Shown in pieces: positions 42,643-51,203 of a stretch of 64,000 bases of DNA. Each line of letters begins with the position of its first letter. Position 1 is the first letter of the stretch. The notes under the pieces are model-generated. The model saw nothing but the letters and a program-made list of their open reading frames with translations, ran no database searches and was not told where the DNA came from. Origin of the DNA: Pseudonocardia sp. EC080619-01 (GTDB lineage: Bacteria; Actinomycetota; Actinomycetes; Mycobacteriales; Pseudonocardiaceae); assembly GCF_001420995.1 (NCBI RefSeq), contig NZ_CP012184.1:2898501-2962500 (forward strand). The letters are read 5' to 3'. Made by a program: the position numbers and the translations under genes.

Positions 42643-45288
42643 ATGCCCGAGCGTCAGTCCCCGCCCGGAGAGGCCGCCGACCAGCCGGTGACCCCCGCAC
42701 CGGAAGCGGGAACGGGAGACCGCGGCACGGCCGGTGAGGCCCCCGCCGCCACGGGAGAGCCGGTCCGCCCGGTGATGCCCGACCGTCGCCCCTCGCCCGG
42801 CCCGCAGGCCACGAACGACGCCGGTGCCGCGCGCCCGTCCCCGTCGCCGCGTCCGGCGGACCCCGCCGCGGCCGCCGACGGTGCCCCGCCCGCCTCGCCC
42901 GCCGCCCGCTCGGTCGCCGGTCAGGCGGTCGACCCGGAGGCCGATCCGGCCGCACGCGCCGGAGGAGCGGCGCCGGTCGCGGATGCCGTCACCCCCACGG
43001 CCTCGCAGCCGGGTGCGGGCCGGCCCGGCGGCGCCGAGGGCGCTCCCCAGGGCGACGGCGCCACCCGTCCCACGCCGACGTCCCGCCCGTCCCCCGGCCC
43101 GGTCGCACCGACCACACCGGTCACACCGGCTGCACCGACCGCACCGACCGCACCGACCGCACCGGCCGCGGCGCCCGGCGCCGCGGGAGCAGGAGCCACC
43201 GGAGCGGGAGTCGCGGGAGCAGGTGCTGCCGCAGGAGCGGGCGCCGCCGCGGCCGCGGCCGGCGCGGACACGACCCGCACGCCCGCCGGACCGGGCGCGG
43301 AGCAGCCCACCGTGGCCGGCGCCCCTCCGCAGGCCCCCGGCGCGGCGACGAACGGTTCGGCCGAGGACACGGTCCGCGTCGCCCCGCTGAGCGAACAGAA
43401 CACCCAGGTCATGCCCCGCGTCGCGGCCGCGCAGGCCGGAGCGGGCGACCCCGGCGAGCGGACCGAGCGGATCCAGACGGCCGGGACGGCCGTCTTCGGC
43501 GGTGCCGCGGGCGCCCCCGGCCCCGGTGGCCCGGGCGGCCCGGGCGGCCCCGACGACCCCGGTGCGGGCGGTGGCCAGGGTGACGGCGGTTCCGGTGACG
43601 GCGACGGCGGCTCCGGCCGCACGCGCCCGACCGGGCTGATCGTCGCCGCGGCGGTGCTCGGTGTGCTGGCCCTCGGCTACGTCGGTGACCTCGTGTTCTC
43701 CTCCGGGAGCGTGCCGCGCGGCGTCGTCGTCGCCGGTCAGGACATCGGCGGGCTGTCCCGTTCGGCCGCCACCGAGAAGCTGCAGGCCGCGATCGAGCCG
43801 CGTTCGTCGGCGCCGGTCCCGGTGCAGGCCGGTGAGATCCGGAGCGAGATCGACCCGAAGGCCGCCGGCCTGCAGGTCGACTACGCGCGCACCCTGGACG
43901 AGGCCGGCCAGCAGCCGCTGAACCCGATCACCCGGATCTCGTCGTTCTTCACGACGCGCGACGTCGAGATCGTCAACTCCGCCGACGACCGCGCCGTGCG
44001 CACCGCGCTCGAGCAGATGGCGCCGCTGGCGCTCAAGGAGCCGAAGGAGGGCTCGATCGAGTGGCAGGGCGTGGAGCCCACCCCGGTCGCGCCGGAGCCC
44101 GGCCAGCAGCTGGACGTGGACGCGGCCGTCGGGGTCGTCGAGCAGCAGTGGGCGTCCGGGCAGCCGGTGCAGCTCCCGCTGATCATCGAGCAGCCGGAGA
44201 CCACCCCGGCCGACGTGCAGCAGGCCATCGACGAGGTCGCGAGGCCCGCGGTGTCCGGCCCGCTGACGATCACCGGCGAGGGTGCGAACGCGACGGTCCC
44301 GCCGGAGGACATCGCCAAGGCGCTGAGCTTCACCGCGGACCCGGAGGGCGCCGCGAAGCTGAAGCCGGTCATCGCGAACAAGACGCTCGAGGACTCGGCC
44401 AAGCCGCAGCTCGCGAGCACCGAGAAGCCCGGTGTCGACGCCCAGCTGGACTTCGCCGCGAACCCGCCGCGGGTCATCCCTTCGCAGGACGGCCGCGGGA
44501 TCGACTACGACGCGACGTTCACCAGCGTCCTCCCGATCCTGACCGGGGAGGGCCCGCGCCAGGTCGCGGCGGTCTACGCCCAGAAGCCTGCCGAGATCAC
44601 CACCGCCGACCTGGAGTCGCTCGGCAACGCCGGTGAGATCAGCACCTTCACCACCGGCGGGTTCGCCGCGGACTCGGGCCAGAACATCCGGCGGGCCGCC
44701 GAGATGATCGACGGCCAGATCGTCCAGCCCGGCGAGACGTTCAGCCTGAACGGGGTGACCAACCCGCGGAACGCGTCCAACGGCTACGTCGAGGCCGGGA
44801 TCATCGAGGACGGCCATCCGGCGCGCGGCGTCGGCGGCGGTGTCTCCCAGCTCGCGACGACGCTGTACAACGCGTCGTACTTCGCCGGCATGACCGACGT
44901 CGAGCACAAGGAGCACAGCTACTACATCAGCCGCTACCCGGTGGCCCGCGAGGCGACGGTCTTCGACAACCTGATCGACGTCAAGTTCCGCAACGAGGGC
45001 CCGACGGCCGTGCTGATCAAGACGGCCTGGACGCCCAGCAACGTCACCGTGACGTTCCTCGGCCAGAAGATGTACGACGTGACCTCCGAGACCGGTCCCC
45101 GGACCAACCCCACGGAGCCGCAGCTCGTCACCATCCCGCCGGGGCAGCCGTGCAGCGCCAGCAAGGGCTCCCCGGGCTTCACCGCGACGGACACCCGGAC
45201 GCTGCGCAACGTCCAGAGCGGGGAGACCCAGAGCGAGACCAGGACGGTCAAGTACAACCCTCAGCCGATCGTGCAGTGCGGCGGCTGA
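42643..45288 (+). CDS. VanW-family membrane protein with large disordered cytoplasmic tail
   Basis: An 881-aa protein. Residues 1-330 are Pro/Ala/Gly/Thr-rich disorder (many APTAPT runs). One transmembrane helix follows near residues 330-350 (TGLIVAAAVLGVLALGYVGDLVF), then peptidoglycan-binding PG_binding_4 repeats outside, and the VanW domain from about residue 663 to 800. The VanW core has GETFSLNGVTNPRNASNGYVEAGII and GVGGGVSQLATTLYNA. It likely acts on or senses the cell wall. ATG 42643 has GAGAGGA upstream. Confidence 0.88.
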   Translation: MPERQSPPGEAADQPVTPAPEAGTGDRGTAGEAPAATGEPVRPVMPDRRPSPGPQATNDAGAARPSPSPRPADPAAAADGAPPASPAARSVAGQAVDPEADPAARAGGAAPVADAVTPTASQPGAGRPGGAEGAPQGDGATRPTPTSRPSPGPVAPTTPVTPAAPTAPTAPTAPAAAPGAAGAGATGAGVAGAGAAAGAGAAAAAAGADTTRTPAGPGAEQPTVAGAPPQAPGAATNGSAEDTVRVAPLSEQNTQVMPRVAAAQAGAGDPGERTERIQTAGTAVFGGAAGAPGPGGPGGPGGPDDPGAGGGQGDGGSGDGDGGSGRTRPTGLIVAAAVLGVLALGYVGDLVFSSGSVPRGVVVAGQDIGGLSRSAATEKLQAAIEPRSSAPVPVQAGEIRSEIDPKAAGLQVDYARTLDEAGQQPLNPITRISSFFTTRDVEIVNSADDRAVRTALEQMAPLALKEPKEGSIEWQGVEPTPVAPEPGQQLDVDAAVGVVEQQWASGQPVQLPLIIEQPETTPADVQQAIDEVARPAVSGPLTITGEGANATVPPEDIAKALSFTADPEGAAKLKPVIANKTLEDSAKPQLASTEKPGVDAQLDFAANPPRVIPSQDGRGIDYDATFTSVLPILTGEGPRQVAAVYAQKPAEITTADLESLGNAGEISTFTTGGFAADSGQNIRRAAEMIDGQIVQPGETFSLNGVTNPRNASNGYVEAGIIEDGHPARGVGGGVSQLATTLYNASYFAGMTDVEHKEHSYYISRYPVAREATVFDNLIDVKFRNEGPTAVLIKTAWTPSNVTVTFLGQKMYDVTSETGPRTNPTEPQLVTIPPGQPCSASKGSPGFTATDTRTLRNVQSGETQSETRTVKYNPQPIVQCGG

Positions 45289-45382
45289 TCCGGTGACGAT
45301 CTCCGCCAGAGGCTGACGAGACCCACGTCACGTTCGTACCCTGATCTCTCCGACGCAGCGACGCGAGGGATCGGGGTACGCC

Positions 45383-45808
45383 ATGCGGATCGCGGACGTT
45401 CTGAAGGGCAAGGGCAGTGCGGTGACGACGGTGTCACCGGACGAGGCGGTCACCGAGGTGCTGCGCTTCATCACCGAGGGGAATCTCGGCGCGCTGCCGG
45501 TCGTCGACGGTGAACGGATCGTCGGCATCGTCTCGGAGCGGGACGTGGTCCGCCGCCTGCACCAGCAGGGCGGGGCGATGCTGAACGCCCGGGTCTCCGA
45601 GATCATGACGGCGGAGGTCGTCACCTGCTCGCCGGACGACGGCGTCGGTGATCTCGCGAAGATCATGACGGAGCGGCGGGTCCGGCACCTGCCGGTCGTC
45701 GTGGACGGTGTGCTGTCCGGGATCGTGTCCATCGGTGACCTGGTCAAGGCCCGGATCGACATGCTGGAGCAGGAGCGAGAGCAGCTCGAGAGCTACATCG
45801 CCCAGTAG
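45383..45808 (+). CDS. Two-CBS-domain protein
   Basis: A 141-aa cytoplasmic protein with tandem CBS domains (Bateman module). First domain: VTTVSPDEAVTEVLRFITEGNLGALPVV and IVGIVSERDVVRR. Second: IMTAEVVTCSPDDGVGDLAKIMTERRVRHLPVV and LSGIVSIGDLVKARID. It probably binds an adenosyl nucleotide and controls an unknown partner. ATG 45383 is preceded by GAGGG. A bidirectional terminator separates it from the convergent acyl-CoA dehydrogenase. Confidence 0.9.
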   Translation: MRIADVLKGKGSAVTTVSPDEAVTEVLRFITEGNLGALPVVDGERIVGIVSERDVVRRLHQQGGAMLNARVSEIMTAEVVTCSPDDGVGDLAKIMTERRVRHLPVVVDGVLSGIVSIGDLVKARIDMLEQEREQLESYIAQ

Positions 45809-45823
45809 GTACCGGGCAGAAGA

Positions 45824-45860
45824 AAGGGCCCCGGGCGGGGAGTCCGCGTCCGGGGCCCTT
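45824..45860. terminator. Bidirectional hairpin terminator
   Basis: AAGGGCCCCGG pairs with CCGGGGCCCTT (11 bp, 15-nt loop), between the convergent CBS and acyl-CoA dehydrogenase genes. Confidence 0.65.
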
Positions 45861-45875
45861 CCGTCTCCCGTGCGA

Positions 45876-47714
45876 CTAGAACGCCGCCTCGTCCAGCTCC
45901 ATCAGCGCGTGGTCGGCGCCCTCGACGATCGCCTTGTCCGAGGTAAGCCGCGGCAGGACGGTCTTCGCGAAGAACGACGCGACCCCGGCCTTGCCCTCGT
46001 AGAACGCGCGGTCCTTGGCGGAGACGCCGTCGGTCCCGAGCGCCTCGAGCGCGACCGACGCCTGGCGCAGCAGCAGCCAGCCGACGAGCAGGTCGCCGAC
46101 CGCCATCAGCAGCCGGACGGTGTGCTGCCCGACCTTGTAGAGGTTCTTCACGTCCTCCGCGGAGGCGTACAGGTACCCGGTCAGTGAGCCGAGCATCCCC
46201 TGCACGTCGGTGAGGGCGGTCCGCAGCAGCTCACGCTCCTCCTTCAGCCGGCCGTTGCCCGCGTCGGAGTCGATGAACGCCTGCACCTCGCCTGCGACGT
46301 GCGCGAGTGCCTGGCCGTTGTCCCGGACGATCTTGCGGAACAGGAAGTCCTGGGACTGGATCGCGGTCGTGCCCTCGTACAGCGAGTCGATCTTCGCGTC
46401 GCGGATGTACTGCTCGATCGCGTAGTCCTGCAGGAAGCCGGAGCCGCCGAGGGTCTGCAGCGACTGCACGAGCTGCTCGGTGGCCCGCTCCGAGCCGACA
46501 CCCTTGACGATCGGCAGCAGCAGGTCGTTGACCTTCTCGGCGAGCTCGGTGCTGACGCCACCGCCCTCGTCGCCGAGGCGGATCCGGTCCTGGAAGGTGG
46601 CGGTGTAGGTGTACACCGCGCGCATCCCCTCGGCGTAGGCCTTCTGCAGCATGAGGCTGCGGCGCACGTCCGGGTGGTGGGTGATCGTGACGCGCGGCGC
46701 GGTCTTGTCCGTCATCTGCGTCAGGTCGGCGCCCTGGACCCGCTCCTTGGCGAACTCCAGCGCGGTGAGGTAGCCGGCGGACAGCGTGCCGATCGCCTTG
46801 GTGCCGACCATCATCCGGGCGTACTCGATGACCTGGAACATCTGGGCGATGCCGTCGTGCACGTCGCCGAGCAGCCAGCCGACCGCCGGGGTGCCGTGCG
46901 CGCCGAAGGTCAGCTCGCAGGTCGTGGAGGCCTTGAGGCCCATCTTGTGCTCGACGTTCGTGACGAAGGCGCCGTTGCGCTCGCCCGACTCGCCGGTCTG
47001 CGTGTCGAAGTGGAACTTCGGGACCAGGAACAGCGACAGACCCTTGGTGCCCTGCTTCGCGCCCTCGGGGCGGGCCAGCACCAGGTGCATGATGTTCTCG
47101 GTGAAGTCCTGCTCGGCCGAGGTGATGAAGCGCTTCACGCCCTCGATGTGCCAGGTGCCGTCGTCCTGCTGGACGGCCTTCGTGCGGCCGGCACCGACGT
47201 CGGAGCCCGCGTCCGGCTCGGTGAGCACCATCGTGGCGCCCCAGCCGCGCTCGACCATGATCTCGGCCCAGCGGCGCTGCTCGTCGTTGCCGTTCTTGTG
47301 CAGGATCCCGGCGAAGTTCGGGCCGGCCATGTACATGAAGACGGCCGGGTTGGCGCCGAGCATCATCTCGGCCGCGGCCCACTGCACGGAGGGCGGGATG
47401 CCCATGCCGCCCAGCTCGTTCGGCACGCCGAGACGCCACCACTCGCCGTCCCAGAGGACCTTGTAGGCGTCCTTGAGCTCCTGCGGGGTGGTGACCGAGA
47501 AGGTCTTCGGGTCGTAGACCGGCGGGTTGCGGTCGATGGTGGCGTAGTGCTCGGCGAGCGGGCCGGTGCAGACGGTGGACAGCTCGGACAGCACGCCCTT
47601 GGCGGTGTCGACGTCGACGTCGGAGAACGGCCCGGTCCCCAGGTGGTCCTGGATCCGGAAGACCTCGAAGAGGTTGAACTCCAGGTCGCGCACGTTGCTC
47701 TTGTAGTGGCCCAT
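45876..47714 (-). CDS. Acyl-CoA dehydrogenase, FadE5-like
   Basis: A 612-aa FAD enzyme oxidising fatty acyl-CoA to enoyl-CoA. It starts [23 protein letters not shown], a signature of the long FadE5-type enzymes of actinobacteria. [14 protein letters not shown] is the flavin-binding strand, and [38 protein letters not shown] carries the expected substrate-end motif near the C-terminal domain, with catalytic Glu in YEGTTAIQ. The 200-residue C-terminal extension of this class is present. Two operator-like repeats overlap its promoter, suggesting TetR-type control by fatty acids or acyl-CoA. Confidence 0.92.
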   Translation of the reverse strand: MGHYKSNVRDLEFNLFEVFRIQDHLGTGPFSDVDVDTAKGVLSELSTVCTGPLAEHYATIDRNPPVYDPKTFSVTTPQELKDAYKVLWDGEWWRLGVPNELGGMGIPPSVQWAAAEMMLGANPAVFMYMAGPNFAGILHKNGNDEQRRWAEIMVERGWGATMVLTEPDAGSDVGAGRTKAVQQDDGTWHIEGVKRFITSAEQDFTENIMHLVLARPEGAKQGTKGLSLFLVPKFHFDTQTGESGERNGAFVTNVEHKMGLKASTTCELTFGAHGTPAVGWLLGDVHDGIAQMFQVIEYARMMVGTKAIGTLSAGYLTALEFAKERVQGADLTQMTDKTAPRVTITHHPDVRRSLMLQKAYAEGMRAVYTYTATFQDRIRLGDEGGGVSTELAEKVNDLLLPIVKGVGSERATEQLVQSLQTLGGSGFLQDYAIEQYIRDAKIDSLYEGTTAIQSQDFLFRKIVRDNGQALAHVAGEVQAFIDSDAGNGRLKEERELLRTALTDVQGMLGSLTGYLYASAEDVKNLYKVGQHTVRLLMAVGDLLVGWLLLRQASVALEALGTDGVSAKDRAFYEGKAGVASFFAKTVLPRLTSDKAIVEGADHALMELDEAAF

Positions 47715-47751
47715 CTGTCCTTCACCGCCGTTCCTGCCAGGGCCGATTCCC

Positions 47752-47793
47752 TTACCGGCCAGTAACCGACTCCACAGTATTACTCACCGGTAA
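47752..47793 (-). promoter_or_regulatory. Tandem operator-like repeats over the fadE5-like promoter
   Basis: TTACCGGCCAGTAA (47752-47765) and TTACTCACCGGTAA (47780-47793) share the pattern TTAC(N6)GTAA, 28 bp apart centre to centre. They lie 38-79 bp upstream of the ATG and flank the -10-like TACTGT on the minus strand. They fit a TetR-type repressor. Confidence 0.6.
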
Positions 47794-47978
47794 CCGAGGC
47801 AAGGCCGGGCTCTCCGCACGGCGACGCGACACGGCCGGGTGACAGGACGACCGGCGCGTCCGCCGCAGAATTTCGGACTACTGGTCGACAATCACCCGTG
47901 AGACGCACGAGGTGTGCGTGGCACGTGGGACTCGAACCGGCACCGGATCGTGCGGTGCCGCCGGAAGGGCGGACGGCG

Positions 47979-49223
47979 ATGGGCGAACCCGACGAGCACG
48001 CCGGCCCCGGTCCGGTGCCTGCCGGGCCGGACGGTCCCGGCGCCGCGGACGCCGCCACGGGCCGCCGGCGGACGAGCCGGCGCGGGCTGCTGGTCGCCGG
48101 CGCGGCCGCGGGTGCCGGGCTCGTCGTGCCCGCGTTCGGGGGCCGTGCGCACGCGGCCGAGCCGCCGTCGCCGGTCCCCCCGCCGTCGTCGACCCGGGTG
48201 CCGGGCCCGGCCGGGATGCCGGGGCCCGCAGCCGGCGCCGGTGCGCTCGCCGAGGCGGTCCGCGCGCCCTACATCGCCCGCTGCTCGGAGTGGGGTGCCC
48301 GGCGGCCGTCGTCGCCGCCGAAGATCTGGGACCGGCGCCCGATCCGGATCCTGGTGCACCACACGGCCGGCGCGAACACGCCGGACTTCAGCGTCCCGGC
48401 GGCGCACCGGATGGCGCGCGGGATCCAGGCCTTCCACATGGACCGCAACGGCTGGCTGGACTCGGGCCAGCACTTCACGATCTCCCGGGGCGGGCACGTC
48501 CTCGAGGGCAGGCTCTACAGCCTCGGCGAGCTCAACGGTGGCCGCCGGGTCGTCGAGGGCGCGCACTCGCCGGGGCAGAACATCATCGCGATCGGGATCG
48601 AGAACGAGGGCACCTACATCGGCGTCGATCCGCCCGCGCCGCTGTGGAACTCGCTGCGCGCGACGTGTGCCTACATCTGCTCGCGATACGGCATCGCCCC
48701 CAGCGAGCTCTACGGGCACCGCGACTACCGCAACACGATCTGCCCCGGCGACCGCCTCTACGGGATGCTGCCGCGGCTGCGGAACGAGGTCGCCGGGCTG
48801 CTCGGACGACGGCTGTCGCGCACCGAGGCGACCAAGGCGACCTGGCCGTTGCTGCGCGAGGGCGACTCCGGGCCGCTGGTCGAGGCGGCACAGCTGCTGC
48901 TCCGCGACGCCGGGACGCTGCGCGGCGATCCGGACGGCCGCTACGACGACCGCACGCTCGGTGCCGTCACCGAGTTCCAGGTCCTGCACCGCGCCGAGGA
49001 CGCCAACGGGCTGCTCGGCGGCGAGTCCTGGCCGGAGCTGGCGCGCACCGTGCGGGCGGGCTCGGAGGGTGACGCGGCCCGTGCGGTCGAGCTGCTGGCC
49101 CGGCACCGGAAGGTGGAGAGCGTGCCGGACGTCGTCGACCACCCGGTCTGGCAGAAGCTGCTCGGCACCGGCGGGGCACCCGTCCCGGTGGCGCAGGACC
49201 CGTCGGGCGTCGCCGACCGCTGA
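47979..49223 (+). CDS. Tat-exported N-acetylmuramoyl-L-alanine amidase (PGRP type)
   Basis: A 414-aa cell-wall hydrolase. An N-terminal twin-arginine signal (RRTSRRGLLVAGAAAGAGLVV near residues 30-50) ends at a GRAHA-type cleavage site. The Amidase_2/PGRP domain (residues 95-265) has Zn ligands: H in LVHHTAG, H in YGHRDY and C in TICPGD. A PG_binding_1-like domain follows (GDSGPLVEAAQLLLRDAG, GRYDDRTLGAVTEFQ). It cleaves between MurNAc and the stem peptide, by family. ATG 47979 is chosen so that the signal fits. Confidence 0.9.
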   Translation: MGEPDEHAGPGPVPAGPDGPGAADAATGRRRTSRRGLLVAGAAAGAGLVVPAFGGRAHAAEPPSPVPPPSSTRVPGPAGMPGPAAGAGALAEAVRAPYIARCSEWGARRPSSPPKIWDRRPIRILVHHTAGANTPDFSVPAAHRMARGIQAFHMDRNGWLDSGQHFTISRGGHVLEGRLYSLGELNGGRRVVEGAHSPGQNIIAIGIENEGTYIGVDPPAPLWNSLRATCAYICSRYGIAPSELYGHRDYRNTICPGDRLYGMLPRLRNEVAGLLGRRLSRTEATKATWPLLREGDSGPLVEAAQLLLRDAGTLRGDPDGRYDDRTLGAVTEFQVLHRAEDANGLLGGESWPELARTVRAGSEGDAARAVELLARHRKVESVPDVVDHPVWQKLLGTGGAPVPVAQDPSGVADR

Positions 49224-49281
49224 CCGGGCGGGAGCCGCCCACCCGCTCGGACGGGTGACGCGGGCTCGCTAGTCTCCCCGG

Positions 49282-50490
49282 GTGCTGAACCGCTGTCCCG
49301 CCTGCGACGCCCCCGCCGCCGACCCGTTCTTCTCGGTGACCGGCCTGCCGGTGCACGGCACGGCGGTGCTCCCCGATCCGGCGTCGGCCCGGTCGGTGAG
49401 CGTCGGAGACCAGGTCCTGGTGCTGTGCGAGCGCTGCGGCACGGTCTTCAACCGCGACTTCGACGCCGGCCTGCTCGACTACACCGGCGACCACGAGGAG
49501 TCCCAGCACCACTCCCCCCGGTTCGCCGCGTACGCCGCCGAGATCACCGCGGACTGGGTGTCCCGGTTCGGGCTGGCGGGCGAGCACGTCGTCGAGGTCG
49601 GGTGCGGATCCGGCGACTTCGCCGCCGAGCTGCTCGGCGCGGGCGTCGGCCGGGTGACGGGGATCGACCCGCACTTCGCCCCGGCACGGGTGCGTGCGGA
49701 GCTGGCGGGGCGGCTGACCGCGCTCCCCGCCGAGTTCGCCAGGGACCAGGTGGAGCCGGGTACGGCCGCACTGGTCTGCCGGCACACGCTCGAGCACATC
49801 CCGGCGCTGGCCGCGTTCGGTGCCGAACTGCGCGCGGGTCTCGTCCGGGGCGGCGGGCGGGCGCTGCTGGCCGAGGTCCCGGATCTCGGCCGGATCCTCG
49901 ACGAGGGCGCGTTCTGGGACCTGCAGTACGAGCACTGCTCCTACTTCACCCCGGCGACCATGCGCACCTTCCTGACCGGGGCGGGATTCTCCGACCCGGC
50001 CGTCCGGCTGACCTACGCCGACCAGTACGTCGTCGCCGAGGCAGGGCCCGACGGCACGCCGGGCACACCGGAGCTGGAGCCGCACCTGCGCGAGGCGCTG
50101 CACGACGCCTGCCACGCCTTCGCCACCCGGGTCCGCGAACAGGTCGGGCGGTGGCGGGTCTGGCTGGGCGAGCGCGCCGCGGCCGGGGACGAGGTCGTCG
50201 TGTGGGGTGGCGGGGCGAAGGGCCTGACCTTCCTCAACGTCGTCGAGGGCGACAGCGGCCTGTCCGGTGTGGACGGCCCGGCGCCGGGGGCGGTGCAGGC
50301 GGTCGTCGACATCAACCCGGGGCTCCAGGGGCACTACATGGGCGGTCTCGGGCTGCCGATCCGCGCGCCGAAGGACCTCCTCGACGCACCGCCGCGGTCG
50401 GTGCTGCTGATGAACCCGGTCTACATCGGAGAGGTGCGGTCCACCCTGGACGAGCTGGGCCTGGGATCGACGGAGCTGCTGGCGGTCTGA
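49282..50490 (+). CDS. Class I SAM methyltransferase with Methyltransf_14 C-terminal domain
   Basis: A 402-aa protein with the same three-part layout as the 4974 gene, and a better SAM motif. N-terminal zinc ribbon: CPACDAP and CERCGTVF. SAM site: VVEVGCGSGDFAAELLGAG; then CRHTLEHIPALAAF and YEHCSYFTP, the HEH-type motif as EHC. The C-terminal domain has VVWGGGAKGLTFLNVV and VVDINPGLQGHYMGG. Probably methylates a sugar nucleotide or a related substrate. GTG 49282 has TAGTCT 6 nt upstream, hence likely leaderless. Confidence 0.85.
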   Translation: MLNRCPACDAPAADPFFSVTGLPVHGTAVLPDPASARSVSVGDQVLVLCERCGTVFNRDFDAGLLDYTGDHEESQHHSPRFAAYAAEITADWVSRFGLAGEHVVEVGCGSGDFAAELLGAGVGRVTGIDPHFAPARVRAELAGRLTALPAEFARDQVEPGTAALVCRHTLEHIPALAAFGAELRAGLVRGGGRALLAEVPDLGRILDEGAFWDLQYEHCSYFTPATMRTFLTGAGFSDPAVRLTYADQYVVAEAGPDGTPGTPELEPHLREALHDACHAFATRVREQVGRWRVWLGERAAAGDEVVVWGGGAKGLTFLNVVEGDSGLSGVDGPAPGAVQAVVDINPGLQGHYMGGLGLPIRAPKDLLDAPPRSVLLMNPVYIGEVRSTLDELGLGSTELLAV

Positions 50491-50502
50491 CCCGGTGCGC
50501 CG

Positions 50503-51075
50503 TCAGCCGTCCCGGCGGGCCTCCGCCCGCAGGACACGGACTGCACGGACCAGGTCTTCCCGCATGCGGTCCGCCGGCTCGATCCCCGTCCCGGCCAGCA
50601 CCATCGCTCCCGAGAACAGCAGCCGGGCCGCGCGGCGTGCGTCGCCGGTCAGGTCGTCGCCGCAGACCCGGTCGAAGCGCAGCTCGAAGTCCTCCACCAC
50701 CGAGTTCCTGACCCGGCGCACGTCCGGGTCCCGGCCCAGGAAGACGGCGCGAAGTGCGGTGTCCAGGGCCGTCCCACCGGCGAGCCCGGCGACCAGGTCG
50801 TCGACGAACCGGGCCAGCCGCTCCTCCACCGGCGCGCCGGGGCCGGTGGGGTCCTCGTCCGGTGCTGCCCGGAGGTGGGTCAGGAACACCGCGGACAGCA
50901 GGTGCTCCTTCGATGCGAAGACCTTGTAGGCCGTCGCCGGGGAGACTCCGGCCCGTCGGGCGACGCGGCGGACGGTGAGGGTCCCCGACCCGTTCTCCGC
51001 CAGCTCGGCGGCGCCGGCCGCCAGCAGGCCGTCCCGGGTGGCCGGGGTGACCTCGCTGCGCCGGGAGATCTCCAC
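50503..51075 (-). CDS. TetR-family repressor
   Basis: A 190-aa regulator. The helix-turn-helix is TLTVRRVARRAGVSPATAYKVFASKEHLL (residues 32-60). The C-terminal domain resembles TetR_C of the AcrR type. GTG 51075 has TACCCT 6 nt upstream, so it is likely leaderless. It diverges from the GMC oxidoreductase gene, with an 11-bp inverted repeat in the spacer as likely operator. It probably controls itself and the sterol oxidase in response to a steroid or lipid. Confidence 0.88.
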   Translation of the reverse strand: MEISRRSEVTPATRDGLLAAGAAELAENGSGTLTVRRVARRAGVSPATAYKVFASKEHLLSAVFLTHLRAAPDEDPTGPGAPVEERLARFVDDLVAGLAGGTALDTALRAVFLGRDPDVRRVRNSVVEDFELRFDRVCGDDLTGDARRAARLLFSGAMVLAGTGIEPADRMREDLVRAVRVLRAEARRDG

Positions 51076-51150
51076 GGGGCGAGGGTAGACGGTCGACCGA
51101 GAGGCGACCCCGTTACCTGGGGTAGCACCCTGATGGGTTAACGTGCGCCG

Positions 51151-51174
51151 CTGAGTGGACAGGTGTCCATTCAG
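51151..51174. promoter_or_regulatory. Inverted repeat operator between TetR and GMC oxidase
   Basis: CTGAGTGGACA and TGTCCATTCAG form an 11-bp inverted repeat with one mismatch around a GG centre. It is 76 bp from the TetR start and 30 bp from the GMC start. Confidence 0.6.
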
Positions 51175-51203
51175 CTGTCCGATCCCGACGAGGGGAGAGC
51201 CGG

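Noticed and set aside
43090..43170. Tandem DNA repeat in the VanW gene
   Set aside because: It is a run of Thr/Ala/Pro codons (CACCGAC-like) with irregular units, better seen as low-complexity coding than a true tandem array.
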